From contig JBBPUQ010000011.1 of NCBI GenBank assembly GCA_038501195.1, forward strand, positions 434,001-498,000: a stretch of 64,000 bases of DNA. Direction: 5' to 3'. This DNA comes from Nemania diffusa (lineage: Eukaryota > Ascomycota > Sordariomycetes > Xylariales > Xylariaceae). Positions 1 to 12,408 of the stretch are shown here, piece by piece (within the stretch, counting starts at the first letter, position 1; the number at the start of each line of letters is the position of its first letter). Both the position numbers and the translations under genes were made by a program. The notes under the pieces are model-generated. The model did not search any database. It saw only the letters and a program-made list of their open reading frames with translations, and was not told where the DNA came from.

Positions 1-1
1 T

Positions 2-679
2 GGGAAGCAGGCGCTTTGGCACCTCCGGCTCGCGCTCGCGCTGCGCGGCGATGAGATCGAGTCCATCGTCCTCGTCAACCGGACCGCGTCACGGGCAGAA
101 GAGCTCTTGGCGAAACTGCGCGAAGAGAACGAGGCGCGGTGGAAATCGGCAGCTGTCATGCAACATGTTGATTCTTCGCGCGCGGATTTCCAAGAGTGCT
201 TGAAGGGCCATCTTGCAGCTGCTGATGTTATCTTCTGCACCACGAGTGCGACCGAGCCGTTGTTCCCCGCGGACTATGTAATCACAGAAGGAAGGGAGCG
301 CCAACCCTATATATCCGCTGTCGGCTCGTGGCAGCCAGACATGATCGAGTTAGATCCGGAGCTGCTCCGACAGATTGCGAAACGAATTTCGCCAGACTCT
401 AGAGCTGGTTCGCTGCTTGTTGACGACCGCGAGGGGGTACTGCACCATTCGGGAGAGGTTGCCCAGAGCAAGATAGAGGCCCAGTGCCTAGTGGAGGTTG
501 GGGAAATTGAGAGTTTGCCGCCGAATGAAACCGACGCAGGCCCTCTCAAATACTGGATGGAAGACGGATTACTTGTGTATAAATCTGTCGGCGTTGGTCT
601 GACTGATCTTGCTGCTAGTACCGCCATCCTGGCCATCGCAAGAGAACGCGGACTGGGGACTACTATTTCACAGTTCTAG
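2..679 (+). CDS. Ornithine cyclodeaminase / mu-crystallin family protein, 3' part
   Basis: The frame is open from base 2, so the gene begins before the window; 225 codons plus the stop are visible. The visible part starts in a Rossmann-like NAD(P) domain (GKQALWHLRLA, then SIVLVNRT) and continues with VIFCTTSATEPLF, YISAVGSWQPDMIELD and a C-terminal VGVGLTDLAAS. That order is typical of the ornithine cyclodeaminase/mu-crystallin family, which contains NAD(P)-dependent deaminating or imine-reducing enzymes. The family also includes alanine dehydrogenase and ketimine reductase types, so the substrate cannot be given. The N-terminal substrate-binding part is outside the window. No intron is visible in this exon. 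The stop at 677-679 is followed by an AT-rich spacer. Confidence 0.8.
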   Translation, partial: GKQALWHLRLALALRGDEIESIVLVNRTASRAEELLAKLREENEARWKSAAVMQHVDSSRADFQECLKGHLAAADVIFCTTSATEPLFPADYVITEGRERQPYISAVGSWQPDMIELDPELLRQIAKRISPDSRAGSLLVDDREGVLHHSGEVAQSKIEAQCLVEVGEIESLPPNETDAGPLKYWMEDGLLVYKSVGVGLTDLAASTAILAIARERGLGTTISQF

Positions 680-2347
680 TCAACCTTGATAACAGTTAAA
701 CTCGCCTCAAAGGTGCATATACACTAAGGGTGCTTGTATAGTATTATCGGCATTACTGTCACTCTGTTACAAGCATCGCGGTGCTACTAAGTTTGTCGAT
801 GAATTGCCAGTTCACCGCCTATCCTCTAATGTAGGTAGGCCAGAAATGACGGAGACCAACATGAAAGAATTCCACTATCCGCAATATAGAATAATGGTCA
901 TTTAAGAAACTACTAGCTTCGGTCACAGACATGTAACTTGGGCATCGCATTTCACTATCGCGTAATAATCTAAGTATTAGCATTCCCCTTCCCTGCGGGC
1001 GACTCTCAAAGGCCCAGCTAGAATCCTTCCGCCCAAGCAGACGCATAATGCTCCACTCTTCCTCGTCCAACTCAGAGAAATCCCGAGTCAGAATGAACAC
1101 AGTAGTATTTGGAGCCCTTTCTATTAGCATCCCCAAAACGGAGATCCGGCGACTAGGATTCGGGGGCGATTGGGGAAGGTAGAGTTTGCAAGGCCATCGC
1201 ATCGCCATGATGAACCAGCAAAGGCCTCTATACCGAGTATTGAGCATCGCAAAACCGTCATGGCTCCTGCCTCGAAATCCGATCCCATAATCATCGTGAG
1301 CGCCGGCGCTCTCGGCCTATCCACGGCCCAAGCCGGGTACCGCGAGATCATGAGTTTTGGCAAGGGCGCTGAGATTCTTAGCGGCTTCTCTGTTTTCCAT
1401 GATGTGAGAAACAGCCAAGTCAGAGCTCTTATATAGGCGGAGAGCGATAAGCAGTAAGTTTCATGATGGCGGTAGATGGACCCCAGAGCAGATCAGGCGC
1501 GGAAGGGGCGACGCGGTAGCTGACGAGTTGCAAGCTCACAGGAATTCAGGGACATTCGGCTGTTGCAATCCCAGGCGAAGCTATGATTCAATGAATGAGG
1601 CCATTTTAAAGACGAGCATGCTGGATCGGAGGAGGATTCTTCGAAAGAATTAAGCTCTCATATTGCCCGCGACGCCCAATTTATATTTTCGGTGCAGCCT
1701 TTGCTCCTTGTACCGTTTACAGCAACCAGATGCGAGATTAATTCTACATGATAAGTAGTACCCCCAACATCTCACCCTTGTTTATAGGCTTTCAGTTACT
1801 TCACGTTTCTATCGTATATCGGCTAGGAAACAGTATAATATCATAGAATTCTACCTATAAGTACTCTCACTCCAACTTCACAGTAGACATACACATCACA
1901 GCTACCTATGTACGATCGAGTACCTAGGTTGAAACGCTCTCCAATTGCAATGCAGTATTATAGGGCCACAGTTCCGTTCTGCAACAATTATACGCAAAGA
2001 AATATTGATTCATATCGTAAATGCTACCTAGGTAGAAGTAAAGAAACGAACAAAAAAGCCCCACTGTACCAAGGAAGGTAGTATAAAAGCTCAAAAGCTA
2101 AAAGGCCCAATTGTTAGCAGCATAAATAGGAAGGAAAAGAATGGAAATGTCCCAATAGGCACAAGTCGTGACGTGAAAGATCGAGACTTGAAAAGCAATT
2201 AACAAGAAAAGCCACCAAATTACAAATCCAGCAGTTTCCTAGCTATGATTGACCCCTACTATCCCTCAGTAAGTTGTTCAACAACCTACCTAGGTAGCTA
2301 GGTAACCCAAATCCGTGTTACTTTGAACCCCCTCAACACTAGTATTT
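680..2347. other. Intergenic region with a possible oxidase relic
   Basis: No intact gene is supported in these 1.67 kb. The only protein-like signal is the short flavoprotein-like N-terminus annotated separately at 1260-1343. The right part (1740-2340) is AT-rich and contains several CCTACC/TAGGTA words, such as CCTACCTAGGTAGCTAGGTA at 2284-2303. Open frames here are short and without recognisable motifs. Confidence 0.5.
1260..1343 (+). pseudogene. Possible relic of a FAD-dependent amine/amino-acid oxidase N-terminus
   Basis: From the ATG at 1260 the frame reads MAPASKSDPIIIV, then SAGALGLSTA. This looks like the start of the fructosyl-amino-acid/sarcosine oxidase type of flavoenzyme, whose dinucleotide fold is normally (I/V)(I/V)GAGxxGLSTA. 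Here the first glycine of the GxGxxG motif is serine. The similarity fades after about 25 codons, and nothing downstream continues the fold. I read it as a truncated relic. The match is short, so chance resemblance remains possible. Confidence 0.3.
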
Positions 2348-3777
2348 CTAGCACCTATTGCACATAGTGCCGACAAGGTTCATCGCTCGACGCTCCACGG
2401 ACCTAAAGCATGTCCAACACTTTGTCATCCCTTCACATTCCCTCCATTCGTGGCCCCCCAGTTTGCAGGACTCCATGCGCTTATGGCAAAACAAGCATGC
2501 AACTTCCCCTTTGCAAAGACCTGCTTTATGAGAACGTAAACGACCGAGTTGTACAAGCTCAGGGCAAAGGTCGCATTCAACTTCCGTTGTACAATAAAAA
2601 TTTTGATGATCATTCAGAGAACTGTTAGATTCAAGTTGCTTTAGACAGTAACTGCACTTGAGACTCCTTTCGACGCTATCCCGCACTGTTGGCATTGGTA
2701 CCGTAGTTCCTGGGTGCTTCTGATTGCGATGCTTTTCGAGCGCAGTAATGCTGAAGAAGCCCTTTCCGTCTGTTTTTTGGCAACCCGTGACTTTGCACGG
2801 ATACGGGGACCAGCCATGTTCGCGCTTCAGGTGCGCAGTATATTCTGACTGTTTAGCAAAACGTCGATTGGTTTTCTGCCGTGGGTTATATTCGCAGTCC
2901 TCGAAGCGACACACTAGAGTAGCGTAATCATCGTATCGAGGCGGCGGGAATAATCGCGCAAGTCTGTGATCGTCGTATCCGTGACCATGTATGAGGTGTT
3001 GTTTAAGATGGTCTTTTCGCGGGAAGCCATTCTTGCCTTGATAGGCAGTGCATTCCGGGCATGGATGGCGAAGGGTATCTTTATTCTGGCCTTGGATGTG
3101 GCGTTCTAGGGTATAGAGTTTCGTGAACTTCATGCCACAGTGACATTTGAATGGATTCTTGCTGACAACGAGATGTTGCTCTGCATGAGTAGAATCCATG
3201 TGATCACGCAAAGCATCTTTCGAGCTGAATGCATGCCCGCAGGCAGGGAAGGTACAAATGACGTCAGAGGCGGTCGAGGCTGTATGCAACACCGGTTTCT
3301 GGTCTCGTCTGCTGCTGCTGCTGCACCCTACAAGTTAGCAAGTACGAAAAAAAAAACGCACTGTGCTAGACCCCCAGGATTGACACCAGGTGGCAGATTT
3401 GGCAAGCCCTGGCTTTCCAACGACAGCTGTCCCTGCTCCTCAAAGAAAGCGTCAAGGGCTGAGGGTAGAAGCGGCGCGGGATCGGCTGGGGGGAGATAGT
3501 TTTCCCCATAGCAGTCCAAAGGTGGCAAACCCTGGCTTTCCAACGACCGCTGTCCATACTCCTCAAAGAAAGAGTCAAGGGCTGAGGGTAGAAGCGGCGC
3601 GGGATCGGCTAGGGGGAGATAGTTCTCCCCGTAGTAGTCCAAAGATGGTAGCCCCAGAGAATCCGACCATTGAAGTAGTGCGGGATCGGTCGTGTTAAGA
3701 AAACTATCATCGTTGTCGAAAGGCGGTAGCTGCTGGTACTCATTCGCGAACTCCTCGAATTCGATGTTGTACTCCAT
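2348..3777 (-). CDS. C2H2 zinc-finger protein with duplicated acidic/proline-rich segment
   Basis: Two exons are predicted: 3777-3387 and 3327-2348 (456 aa). The downstream frame is open with no ATG near its start. The upstream exon supplies ATG (MEYNIEFEEF) and joins in phase across a 59-nt intron with donor GTGTCA, branch GCTAAC and acceptor TTGTAG; a 44-nt intron with donor GTCTAG is also in phase. The N-terminal part is acidic and Pro/Leu-rich and contains two nearly identical 41-residue units (LDYYGENYLPLADPAPLLPS and its copy). The C-terminal part has at least four C2H2-type fingers (CTFPACGHAF...HMDSTH; CKVTGC...HRNQKH) and a cysteine-rich tail. A nuclear DNA-binding regulator is likely by family, but its targets are unknown. 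Confidence 0.65.
3401..3646. repeat. Tandem duplication, 2 x 123 bp, inside the zinc-finger gene
   Basis: Bases 3401-3523 and 3524-3646 are adjacent direct copies that differ at only about a dozen positions. The period is 123 bp, a multiple of three, so the reading frame of the minus-strand exon is kept and the protein gains a second 41-residue unit. The close match suggests a recent event. Confidence 0.9.
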
Positions 3778-4753
3778 TTCAGCAGGAAGTGATTCTCACG
3801 GCGAACAGAATTTGTCGATGGCAGTGATAGCAAGTCATTCCATGGCTGTAGCGTGTGGGCGGTAGGTGATGTTGAAGATGGTAAGTCCGGCGAAAGATCC
3901 CAAGCTGAGAAGGAACCTGAGGTTCTCGTGCTCGGGGCAATGGGAGCCTGCGGCCGAAGCATACAGCACAGTATACGAGAGCAAGCTGCCTGAACACTTC
4001 CATAGGGTGCAGTAGGAGATGCAGTCAGCTGCGACCCAAGCGGTAATAAGCAAGGATACGAAGGGTGAAAAACATTCGTAGAGCTTTTGTATTGGCTCTG
4101 TGCGGGTCGGTGGCTTGACAGAAAACAGGTTCATCACATAGTATTGGCTGTATAAAGTAGGCGATGCTATAAGCGAGTCTAGCTACATGCATGATACATA
4201 GTCACGTCGACAAGCAGCCTCAACTTTACTAAGTAGGCATCATGGAGGCCAAGTGTTCGCTAAGTAGTATCAACCTTCTAAGATACCTGCGTGAATAAGT
4301 ACGTAGACCACACGCTCTTCCTGCGTACGAATTCTTACGTGTATGTACATAGTAGACGAAGACCCTGTCTAGACACAAATATCCAGGGCTGCAGGCCGCC
4401 AAGAATGGCACCCTACCACCCTACCCTACCACTCAGGCAAGATGAGTAAATCTAGCGCATGCCGTAGGGTGCAATGGAACCGGTGACTTCGAAACATGGA
4501 ACCAAAGCGAACCCGTCTAACGAAGTATCAGTAGTAGTGGCAGTTCAGCTGGGTAGAAGAAGATAGACAAGGGTAGAACGAAAGGAGAATTGTTAGGGAA
4601 ATATAGCTTCCTCTAATGGTCCAATCTACCTACAGCATAAGCACATTCGCAGACGCGATAAAAGATGTCACTTATTTCCGTCTTATCGCATGTAGTAACT
4701 AAGTACGTACACTTCAGCCATGCACACTTATATCACCCCCGTCTCTCTAAAGT
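3778..4753. other. Intergenic region between two minus-strand genes
   Basis: This spacer is the promoter side of the zinc-finger gene and the 3' side of the P4-ATPase. A minus-strand open frame at 4137-3835 with hydrophobic stretches exists but shows no domain and no convincing splice to the zinc-finger exons. No gene is called. Confidence 0.5.
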
Positions 4754-7700
4754 CTAGACCACAGCAGCTCTCCTCGCAGCAGTGTCCGCAGCAGTGTCCA
4801 CAGCCGAGCCCCGCGCCCTATTCCCACCACCCTCCCCCCAGCTCCCCCCCGGCCCCGACTCATCCGCCCCAAACTCCCCCACAACAGCACCAACCTCCCC
4901 ACACCCCTCGATCTCCTGCCACAGATCCCGGTCCGAGGGGAAGAAGACGCGCCCGAGCGCGGCGACGGCGAGGTTGGCCCCGAGCACGGCGAGGATGCCG
5001 CCGACCGCGGCGGCCCACCACGCGGGGCTGGCGCCGAAGGCGCGCGTGAGCCCGCCGGGGATGCGGTACGCCGAGTCCGCCGAGTAGCGCGCCGGCAGCG
5101 CGTCGACGGCGAGGCCGAAGAAGAACCAGAGCGCGATCGAGAGCGCGCAGGCTGCGAGGGGGAGCCAGGTCTTGTTGTGCATTTCGAGGATCCTGTGGGA
5201 GAGGACAGGGTGTGAGAATGGTGAGATGTAAAGGGGGTGGTGCGTTGAGGGGAGGGGAAAGGGGTTAGGGGTGGGCTACTTACAGGATCTTGACGTTGAT
5301 GAGGACGATTACGATGGTCAGGGCGAGTGTCCCCATTGGGTAGAGTGAGTTGTCGTGCGAAGGGTCGTGAAAGTGGCCGTTGTTGGGGGAGCCGGTGAGG
5401 TTGTATTTGAACTCGATCCAGACTATCACGTACACCACAACCGTGTCGACCGTGCCCATCAGTAGCCATGCAATGCATTTCGTCATGTTGATCCCTTCGT
5501 CCCTTTGCCCAAATGTGTATAGCTCCGGTATAGCAAGTAGGGTCTCGGGCGATAAGTCTTGTTCATAGAGACCGAGGAAGAATATAGGTAAAGACGTAAA
5601 AATGGCGTTATAAGCTATTAGACTCCAAGACTGATACAACGATGTTGCGCTGTAGCCGGTGAAGCCCTGATACTGGGCCTGGATGATGTAGAAGACCCAT
5701 TCTTTCCAAAATGTGCAGAGAATGTATTTACTTGTTCGTAGGCTAGATTAAAGACGTTAGTAGACGATACCCAAACAGATACTTTCTAAGACATCTAGTA
5801 TCTAGAACCTCACATAAAGGAGAGGATAGGGGCTTCACTCACTACAACCAATGCCCATGAACAAGCAAAAGCCTCTGAAGAAACCTAAACTGCGCAACCG
5901 CATAATCCGCCACTCGCGCAGCCTGCAGCCCCTCACGACCGGATATGCCAACACCCACATGCGACGCCTGGATCATAGCGATATCATTCGCGCCGTCCCC
6001 AACCGCCAGCGTGACGCACGCCGGCTCCGCCTCGCGCACGCCCCTGACGAGCCTCGCCTTCTGGCTCGGCGACGCGCGGCAGCAGATGACCGCGTCGACG
6101 CGCACGGCGAGCTCGAAGAACATGCTCGTGAGCACCCGGTCGCCCTCCACGACGGTCAGGGTGTGCCCGTCGACGACGAGGACGGAGTGCGAGACGAGCC
6201 CTTGCTCGATGTCGACGAAGACGCCCCGCAGCGTGTCGTGCGGGTCCGCGATGCTCGCGTCGAGCAGGTAGAGCTCCGAGAAGGACTTGGCCAGGTTCGC
6301 CGAGCGGGCGATGTTGATGGCCGTCTCGCGCTTGTCGCCCGTCAGCATCCAGATCTTGATGTTCGCGCGCCGAAGCTTCTCGATTGTCTCGGGGACCCCG
6401 GCTTGCAGCTTGTCCTCGATCGCGCTGGCGCCGGCGAGTTCGAAGTCCCGTTCGATGGACTCTGCGGCTTTTTCGATGCGTTCTTGTCGGTCTACGAGAC
6501 TTGTAGTCGCGGATTTGAAGGTCGTGTTCCAGGTTTCGTACTCCTTTTCGCTTATGTACCGGTAGCCGTAGAGCAAGATGCGCAGGCCCTCCGTGGCATA
6601 CTGGTCAATGTGCTTAAAGCACTTTTCAAAGACTCTCGCTTCGTCAGCAGCAATAGACTCGTCGATAATACCATCCCGATCATCCTCACTGCCATCATCC
6701 GAGAGATCCATCAGCCGCCTATGTAGAATACTGGCTTGGTCATCCTCTTGCCGGCCTGTTCTGCTTCGCCTTCTAGTGTCCTGGGAGTTCCGCGCACTCC
6801 GCGTTCGGAAGAAGCTTGGACGTCTACCATGGCTATTCCGGGGCGTCGTCATACTTTTTCGCTGAAGAGCTCTCTCGGCTTCCATGCTGTGGCGTTCGCG
6901 GGCCCTGCGGTCAACCTCGCCCGCTGTTTTCGCGGCCAGTTCCGAAAGTCTGAGACGGCTCATGATGACATTGTCGGCACCTTTGCAGATCACGCAGATC
7001 CGACCATCTGGCATTCGTATGACGATAGACATTCGCTTTCGATTACTACTAAACTCGATTACTTTTAAGACCTCGTAGGTTTCCATGATTTGCTCTCCGG
7101 ATTTATCGGTTACTCTTAGCTTGATTGACTGCCCGGGACGGTCAATGAGAAGATAGCCCATGTCTTGGGCCGCTTGCACGAGCGCAACTTCATCCGGAGA
7201 CGCGGCCTGAAATGTAATCTTGCCATCCTCAGATGTCTCGGGCAGGCAAGTATGGCATAGGGCAATACACAGCAGGAATTGCCGAGCCTTCGCGGAGAAT
7301 GCCGTGTTGGGAGATTGTCGGATATATTTTAGCATAGATTCAGTTCCCGATCCTACCTCTAAAGCCGATACCCTAGTAGATTCGGGGTCCGAGTCTGTCG
7401 CCACAGTAACGTCAATATCAGCTGTGGCCGGGGCGGCTATAGAAGCGGCCGTCTTGTCGTTCCGATGCAACTTTCCTTCCACGTCTTTTCTAGTCATGTT
7501 CATGGTGTGCACCCAGCTTGTCCCCCCAACCGTAAGCTTTCGGAACTGCATGTTATTTTCAGTCAAAGTACCAGTCTTATCAGAAAAGATGTAATCCACT
7601 TGACCCAAGTCTTCAAGGATCGTGTTGGTATTGATAGAGATGGGGGTGTCGGTTTCGGCATCGTACATCTCGATGTCGTTCATGTGGTACGCTTGGAAAA

Positions 7701-9186
7701 CCTTGACAAATTCGATAACGATATATAAAGATAACGGAATTAACGCATTGATTAGGATAATTGTTCCAAAAATAATGGCCGGCGCGGCGACGGGGGCGAG
7801 TGCCAGGAACGGGTTTTTGCTCTCGTATTCTCGCTGCCAGAGGACATAACCTCCACTAATCCCGGCCGCGATGGCGAGCAGGACAAAAACGAGAGAGATC
7901 ACAATACGATTGGTGAACCTGTTGATTTTTGGTGACTTCGTGTGTACATATTGATTCGCATTCATGCGGATTTTGCACTCCTCGCCAGTGTTGATAACGA
8001 CCCCGATTGTCTCTCTAGTATTTCGTATCGTAGAGCCCCGAAAGACTACCTCGTTGACAGTCAACGGCATCGTTTCGCCATCGACGGTGATACTACCTTC
8101 AAATTGATAAAGATTGGCGTTAGGATCTTCGCAAACAAGCTCTCCTAAGCATTTCTCTAGCTTCGGGATCGTGTCGCATCGATGTGCCACCAGCGTGGAA
8201 GGCTGCTTGCTTTTCAAGTTTGTCTCACCATCAAGCGCCATTGTGTCAATATATGCAACAGAGTTTACGCCATTCGCGTGAAGAAGGACAATGTCGGCAG
8301 GGACCCTTTCGTTTCTCTCCAGTCGAATGATGTCGCCTACCCTGATGTCTCGCCACTTAATCTGAGCCCACCGTTTCCCCTGTCCTTCCTCCAATTGGGG
8401 CTCTGGTATTGTTCTCTCTCCGTCCTGCGGTACTCGTTTCTCCCCCAATTTCCTACTAAAGAACCTAGAGGGCCTAGCAGGTGGTCTCTCGCCAGAAGGT
8501 CCGTCTGATTCAAGTACTGAAACGAGCGCCAGATTATCTTCCCTGTCTAATAGATATCGACGATAATCATCCCAGCCCTCCTTCGCCATGATGAGCGCGA
8601 CGAAGGCAAGTAATGGGCCAATTGTTGTAAACCTCCCAGTTGGGCTCCAGCCAGGAATTTGCTGAAGGATACCTATTACCAAAAAATAAAAATTCGCAAG
8701 CCTCCCAAACTGGAAAAACAGCTGCTTTGGCAAGAAAGACAGAAGGGTATACCGATTTGAGCGAATAGAGTTGGATTGGTAGTGCTTACCACTCCGTTCG
8801 TCTACGAGAGGCTCGGTTCGGACGGCACCAGGATTTAGGGGTATGTGTCTCCCATCTTTGCTTGGGGGAAGAGGTTTCTGGCGCAACAGACCCTCCAGAA
8901 GCCACCTCTGATAGCAATAATCGCCGTATCTCTCTATCCTCAATCGCCATGCTCTCGCTCGTTTTATGCTAAGATCAGCTCGCATGCGGGACGTATCTAA
9001 GAGGAGGCTAAAGGAGTCCCCCAAGGTGTGTCCGATCCGTTGGCCGTTGCCCGCTTGATAAGGCCACCAAGACAATCCGCGCTCCTTATTTGTTTCATTG
9101 CCGTAGCCTCCGAATGTTCCGTCTCTATATTGGCCATTGGAATCCGCGGTTCCAGCGTCGGCAGAGTCGCCCCCGCGAACGATCAT
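4754..9186 (-). CDS. P4-type ATPase (phospholipid flippase), Dnf3-like
   Basis: Three exons are predicted: 9186-5843, 5742-5284 and 5192-4754 (1413 aa). The introns are 100 and 91 nt with donors GTGAGT and GTAAGT, and both joins keep phase; the first splits a codon that would otherwise read as a stop just after HGHW. P4-ATPases move phospholipids from the outer to the cytosolic leaflet. Visible motifs are DGET (about 319), PLSL in the membrane segment (484), the phosphorylation site DKTGT (536-540), TGDKRETAINIA, and the hinge GDGANDIAM (about 1063). The C-terminal exons carry several membrane helices. The N-terminal stretch IPGWSPTG and EGWDDYRR resembles the Dnf3 branch rather than Drs2, Dnf1/2 or Neo1, which is a judgement from memory. 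The tail is Gly/Ala-rich. Confidence 0.92.
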
Positions 9187-10680
9187 TGAAAATGCCTAGT
9201 GCCCGTCGTAGGGGTACAAGCCAATGCCAGAGTATGGTAGGAAAGTTAGTCGGTTCCAGTACGTCGGGCCAGCTGTCAAGAATCCGCGCGATGATTATCC
9301 CGATCAAACCCTACACACACTATCGACCTAGCGATGCGGTCATTGGTTCGCATTGACACCGCACAACGTCGTGCAGGAATGCGAAAGTATCGGGAAGCAA
9401 CGCTGCTGTTTTCGATTTCGAGAGCAAATTGATACTATACGATGAAAGAAAAAACAGGCAGTATAGCACTCGAAGAGGCATTCAGGCTATGATAATTCAT
9501 GATTCGCCTCATCTTCGTCATCTAGATTGGAGGGTATCGATCATATCATGATAGTTAGGGGTGGGGATCGGCGATGGAGCACGCCCAGATTGCCCAGGAC
9601 AGACCCAGCACGCCCAGCACGATTACCAGCCATAATAAACAGCCAAGACTAGAAGTCACTTAAACGGGCAGTCTTGGCGGGACGCCAGTGATCGAAGAAA
9701 TGCGAGAAACACAGTCAGCTAGAGTAGTCACGAGACGATTTGCGCTTTCTACAATAAGGTTAGCAGAATGGCACTACGCCATGACTGTGGCTGATATGCC
9801 AAGACAAATAGCACGAATTAGCGGAGTAGAGGATATATCCCAGGTCAATGGTGTGCTGTTGAAGAAATACCCAACCCAAAAACGCGGGGAAAAATCTATG
9901 ACAGGCGAGTACAACCAACAATAAATGTTAGGAGCTATCTCCAAGACGATTCATGGTCGACCTCAAGTGATAGGTGCAATGTACCCCCACCAAGGCCTAT
10001 ACCTAATGTAGTAGATGGAGTAAACGGATTGCGTCACTCATTATTCATGCCCAGGACGGGGAATCGAAGCATGTGATCCTCTTCTACCAAATACCTAGGC
10101 ACAAAATCGCCAACTTGAAACATAAAAAACACGTTTTAGCTTGGGAGCATCGTCAAGGATAGATCCAAATCAAATACCGGGCACCAAACGGGAATTTTTC
10201 ACGCGCATGGTCCTAGCTTCCGACGCCCCGGATAGTCGCACTTTAAAAGCTTAGTCTAACCCACGGAAATAGTAACTCAAGCTTCTATTTCAGGTGGCAG
10301 AGGAGGGGGCGGGTGCTTCCGCCACCCCATCCATAATAATTGACCAGATATATTACCACCATGCATTACCACTCACTGCAGGCGCAAGCTCGGAGCTCGA
10401 GCTCATTCCAAGCTCGAAGGCGTGGAGACGTGACAGCTATGTGGGTGGAGAGACATCGTCAAGCCACTGTCGAAAGAAAAAACGGAGCCCGCGGGTCCAT
10501 TAGATGGAAGCTGACATAATCTTTAGCGCTCCTCATCGCTCACGATTCATCGGGTCTAATCGGGTACAACTCTTATGCTTACTTGGGTAGCCTATCTCGG
10601 GGATGTAAGATTCGCTACCAACATCCTCCATAGGCAACAGCGTTTCTTGGTTTGAGATGCAGGGTAGGTGAGTGGCGCAG
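9187..10680. other. Intergenic region upstream of the P4-ATPase
   Basis: No gene is supported. The first few hundred bases are the promoter side of the P4-ATPase. Open frames at 9688-9924 and 10294-10503 are short, lack motifs and have no partner exons. A tRNA-like fragment is annotated separately at 10048-10101. Confidence 0.5.
10048..10101 (-). other. Weak tRNA-like fragment
   Basis: Read on the minus strand, an 8-base segment TGCCTAGG pairs with CCTGGGCA 54 nt away with one G-T pair, like an acceptor stem. Just inside the 3' arm is CTTCGATTCCCC, close to a T-loop/B-box. The element is too short for a full tRNA: the D arm is poor and there is no anticodon arm. It is at best a tRNA relic. 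Confidence 0.2.
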
Positions 10681-12260
10681 GCAACCAATCAACAGCGGTT
10701 GAACTTTTATTTACGGGTCGTCATAAATTTATAGGCAGAAAAATATGAGTGTTTAGGACTCACCCATGAATTATGAGTGTAAAATATACGTAGTAACGTA
10801 AGAGCAGTACGGCAAATGCAGGCTCAGTCGTCTAAGCCACTTTAGTTACGTTCGAGAGTGAGTCCTCGACTAGGTTAGGGAAAGAAAAAATAGGTGAAGG
10901 ATGATAGCGCGATACCTTACTACTCATAAATTGTATGTGTATAACCAAAATGCTATGAGTATCTTTGGGCAGTCATGAAGCAGTGAACATGAATCTCCCC
11001 ATTATGCCATCTAAAGCACGTCATATTGCTACTGATTTCCTTGCTATTTCTCTATTTCAAGACTCGAATATTAATAATGACTAAGAGAATTACAACATCA
11101 TACTAATACAATACCAAAAGTGAATATTCTCTCGAGTCTAACGTTAGATCTTTGAGCTCTAATGAGAACTCGTAGATTCGGAAACAAAGTCTTTATAAAA
11201 TAAGGATGGAGTAAGAATATTAATGCTCAGGCGAGTGGTATATGTGTTATATATTGTTTAACAACACCAGTGCTCAGATTACAAATTTAGTAACGTGAAG
11301 TCAAGGATGAACAATAAATGTTTATAAGCATATAATGCATAATATCTACATCCCAGAGCAGTCCTAAAAGGATTAAGGTGGCAAATTTAATAGTTTGCTT
11401 GGAAATCCAACTGTAAAGGCACGATTCAGTTGTAAAAGAATAACAACAATGGTTAAACAAGTAAAAGTCCGCAAGTAGGATACTTGTCATAAGGACAGGC
11501 AAAGATCTAGCACAACATCAAGCAAGTTTGATAGGTTTTGTTTTAGTGATACTTAGGATACCTGGAGCTCTATTTTCTATAATGACTTATAAATGGACAT
11601 ACGGCAGTGCAAAAGTCAGCATATTAGCATGCATTCCTTAGAGATCGTCTGCCATTATCACAGTCCCATATATAAGACCTGCAAACGATCAAGGCTCGTA
11701 CTATGACAACGTTTAACTTTTTCTCTGCATCAGTTATATTCTAGTTTAATAGTGTTGTAGTTCTGTTCCCTGATAGGAAATGCAGAACTACACCTGCTTA
11801 TTTCACCAGCTTTACGTTAGGGAATATACTAGAACCTGAACACCAAACAAGTCACTGAACAGGCATATAATGCTAACATAATAGTAAACCAAGTAAAACT
11901 CTCATATTGGCCGACTTCTTTCTATTAAATACCGCCATATCTACTATATTCGATTCTGAGCACATATTTCTGAGTTTACGAAACCTACGTATATGCTCCT
12001 TAAGCTTTCTCTCATTTTCAAAAATCGTGACCTCAAGGAAAGACGATGAGAAATCAAAAACCTTATACCAACACATGAACAAGTATTACCGTGTAGAGAA
12101 TAATCCGCCGACTCAGGAGTTGATAATCTGATATTACTCCTATAAGTCTTATACTGTACAGCTAATGTTTTTATTAGAGACATACAGTAGACCATTAGTG
12201 TAATTCATATGCTATTCTCGTCTTGGGTAAAAGAATATTGGTTTATAGCCTGTTACAGAA
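10681..12260. other. AT-rich block without genes
   Basis: This stretch is visibly richer in A and T than its surroundings and full of TAA, TTA and TATA words. Several short open frames occur on both strands, none longer than 83 codons and none with a recognisable domain. It may be a decayed repeat altered by C-to-T mutation, but no transposon protein or terminal repeat could be seen. Confidence 0.4.
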
Positions 12261-12408
12261 AGACGCGGATTGTTTCAAAGCATCCACCACCATCCTCCAC
12301 GCCGTGGGAAGTCAACAAGTTCAAGGAAAAGAAACTGCTCAGCCTCATCATGTCTTATGTAAATCACCCGCGTAAACCTGATCAGCTTGTTCGAGACCAC
12401 ATGTTATT

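Noticed and set aside
3609..3962. Ser/Pro-rich minus-strand frame overlapping the first zinc-finger exon
   Set aside because: It overlaps the repeat-bearing exon in another frame, has no domain, and no good splice to the finger exons was found.
4720..5478. Proline/arginine-rich open frames on both strands
   Set aside because: They overlap the GC-rich C-terminal exons of the P4-ATPase in other frames and are composition artefacts.
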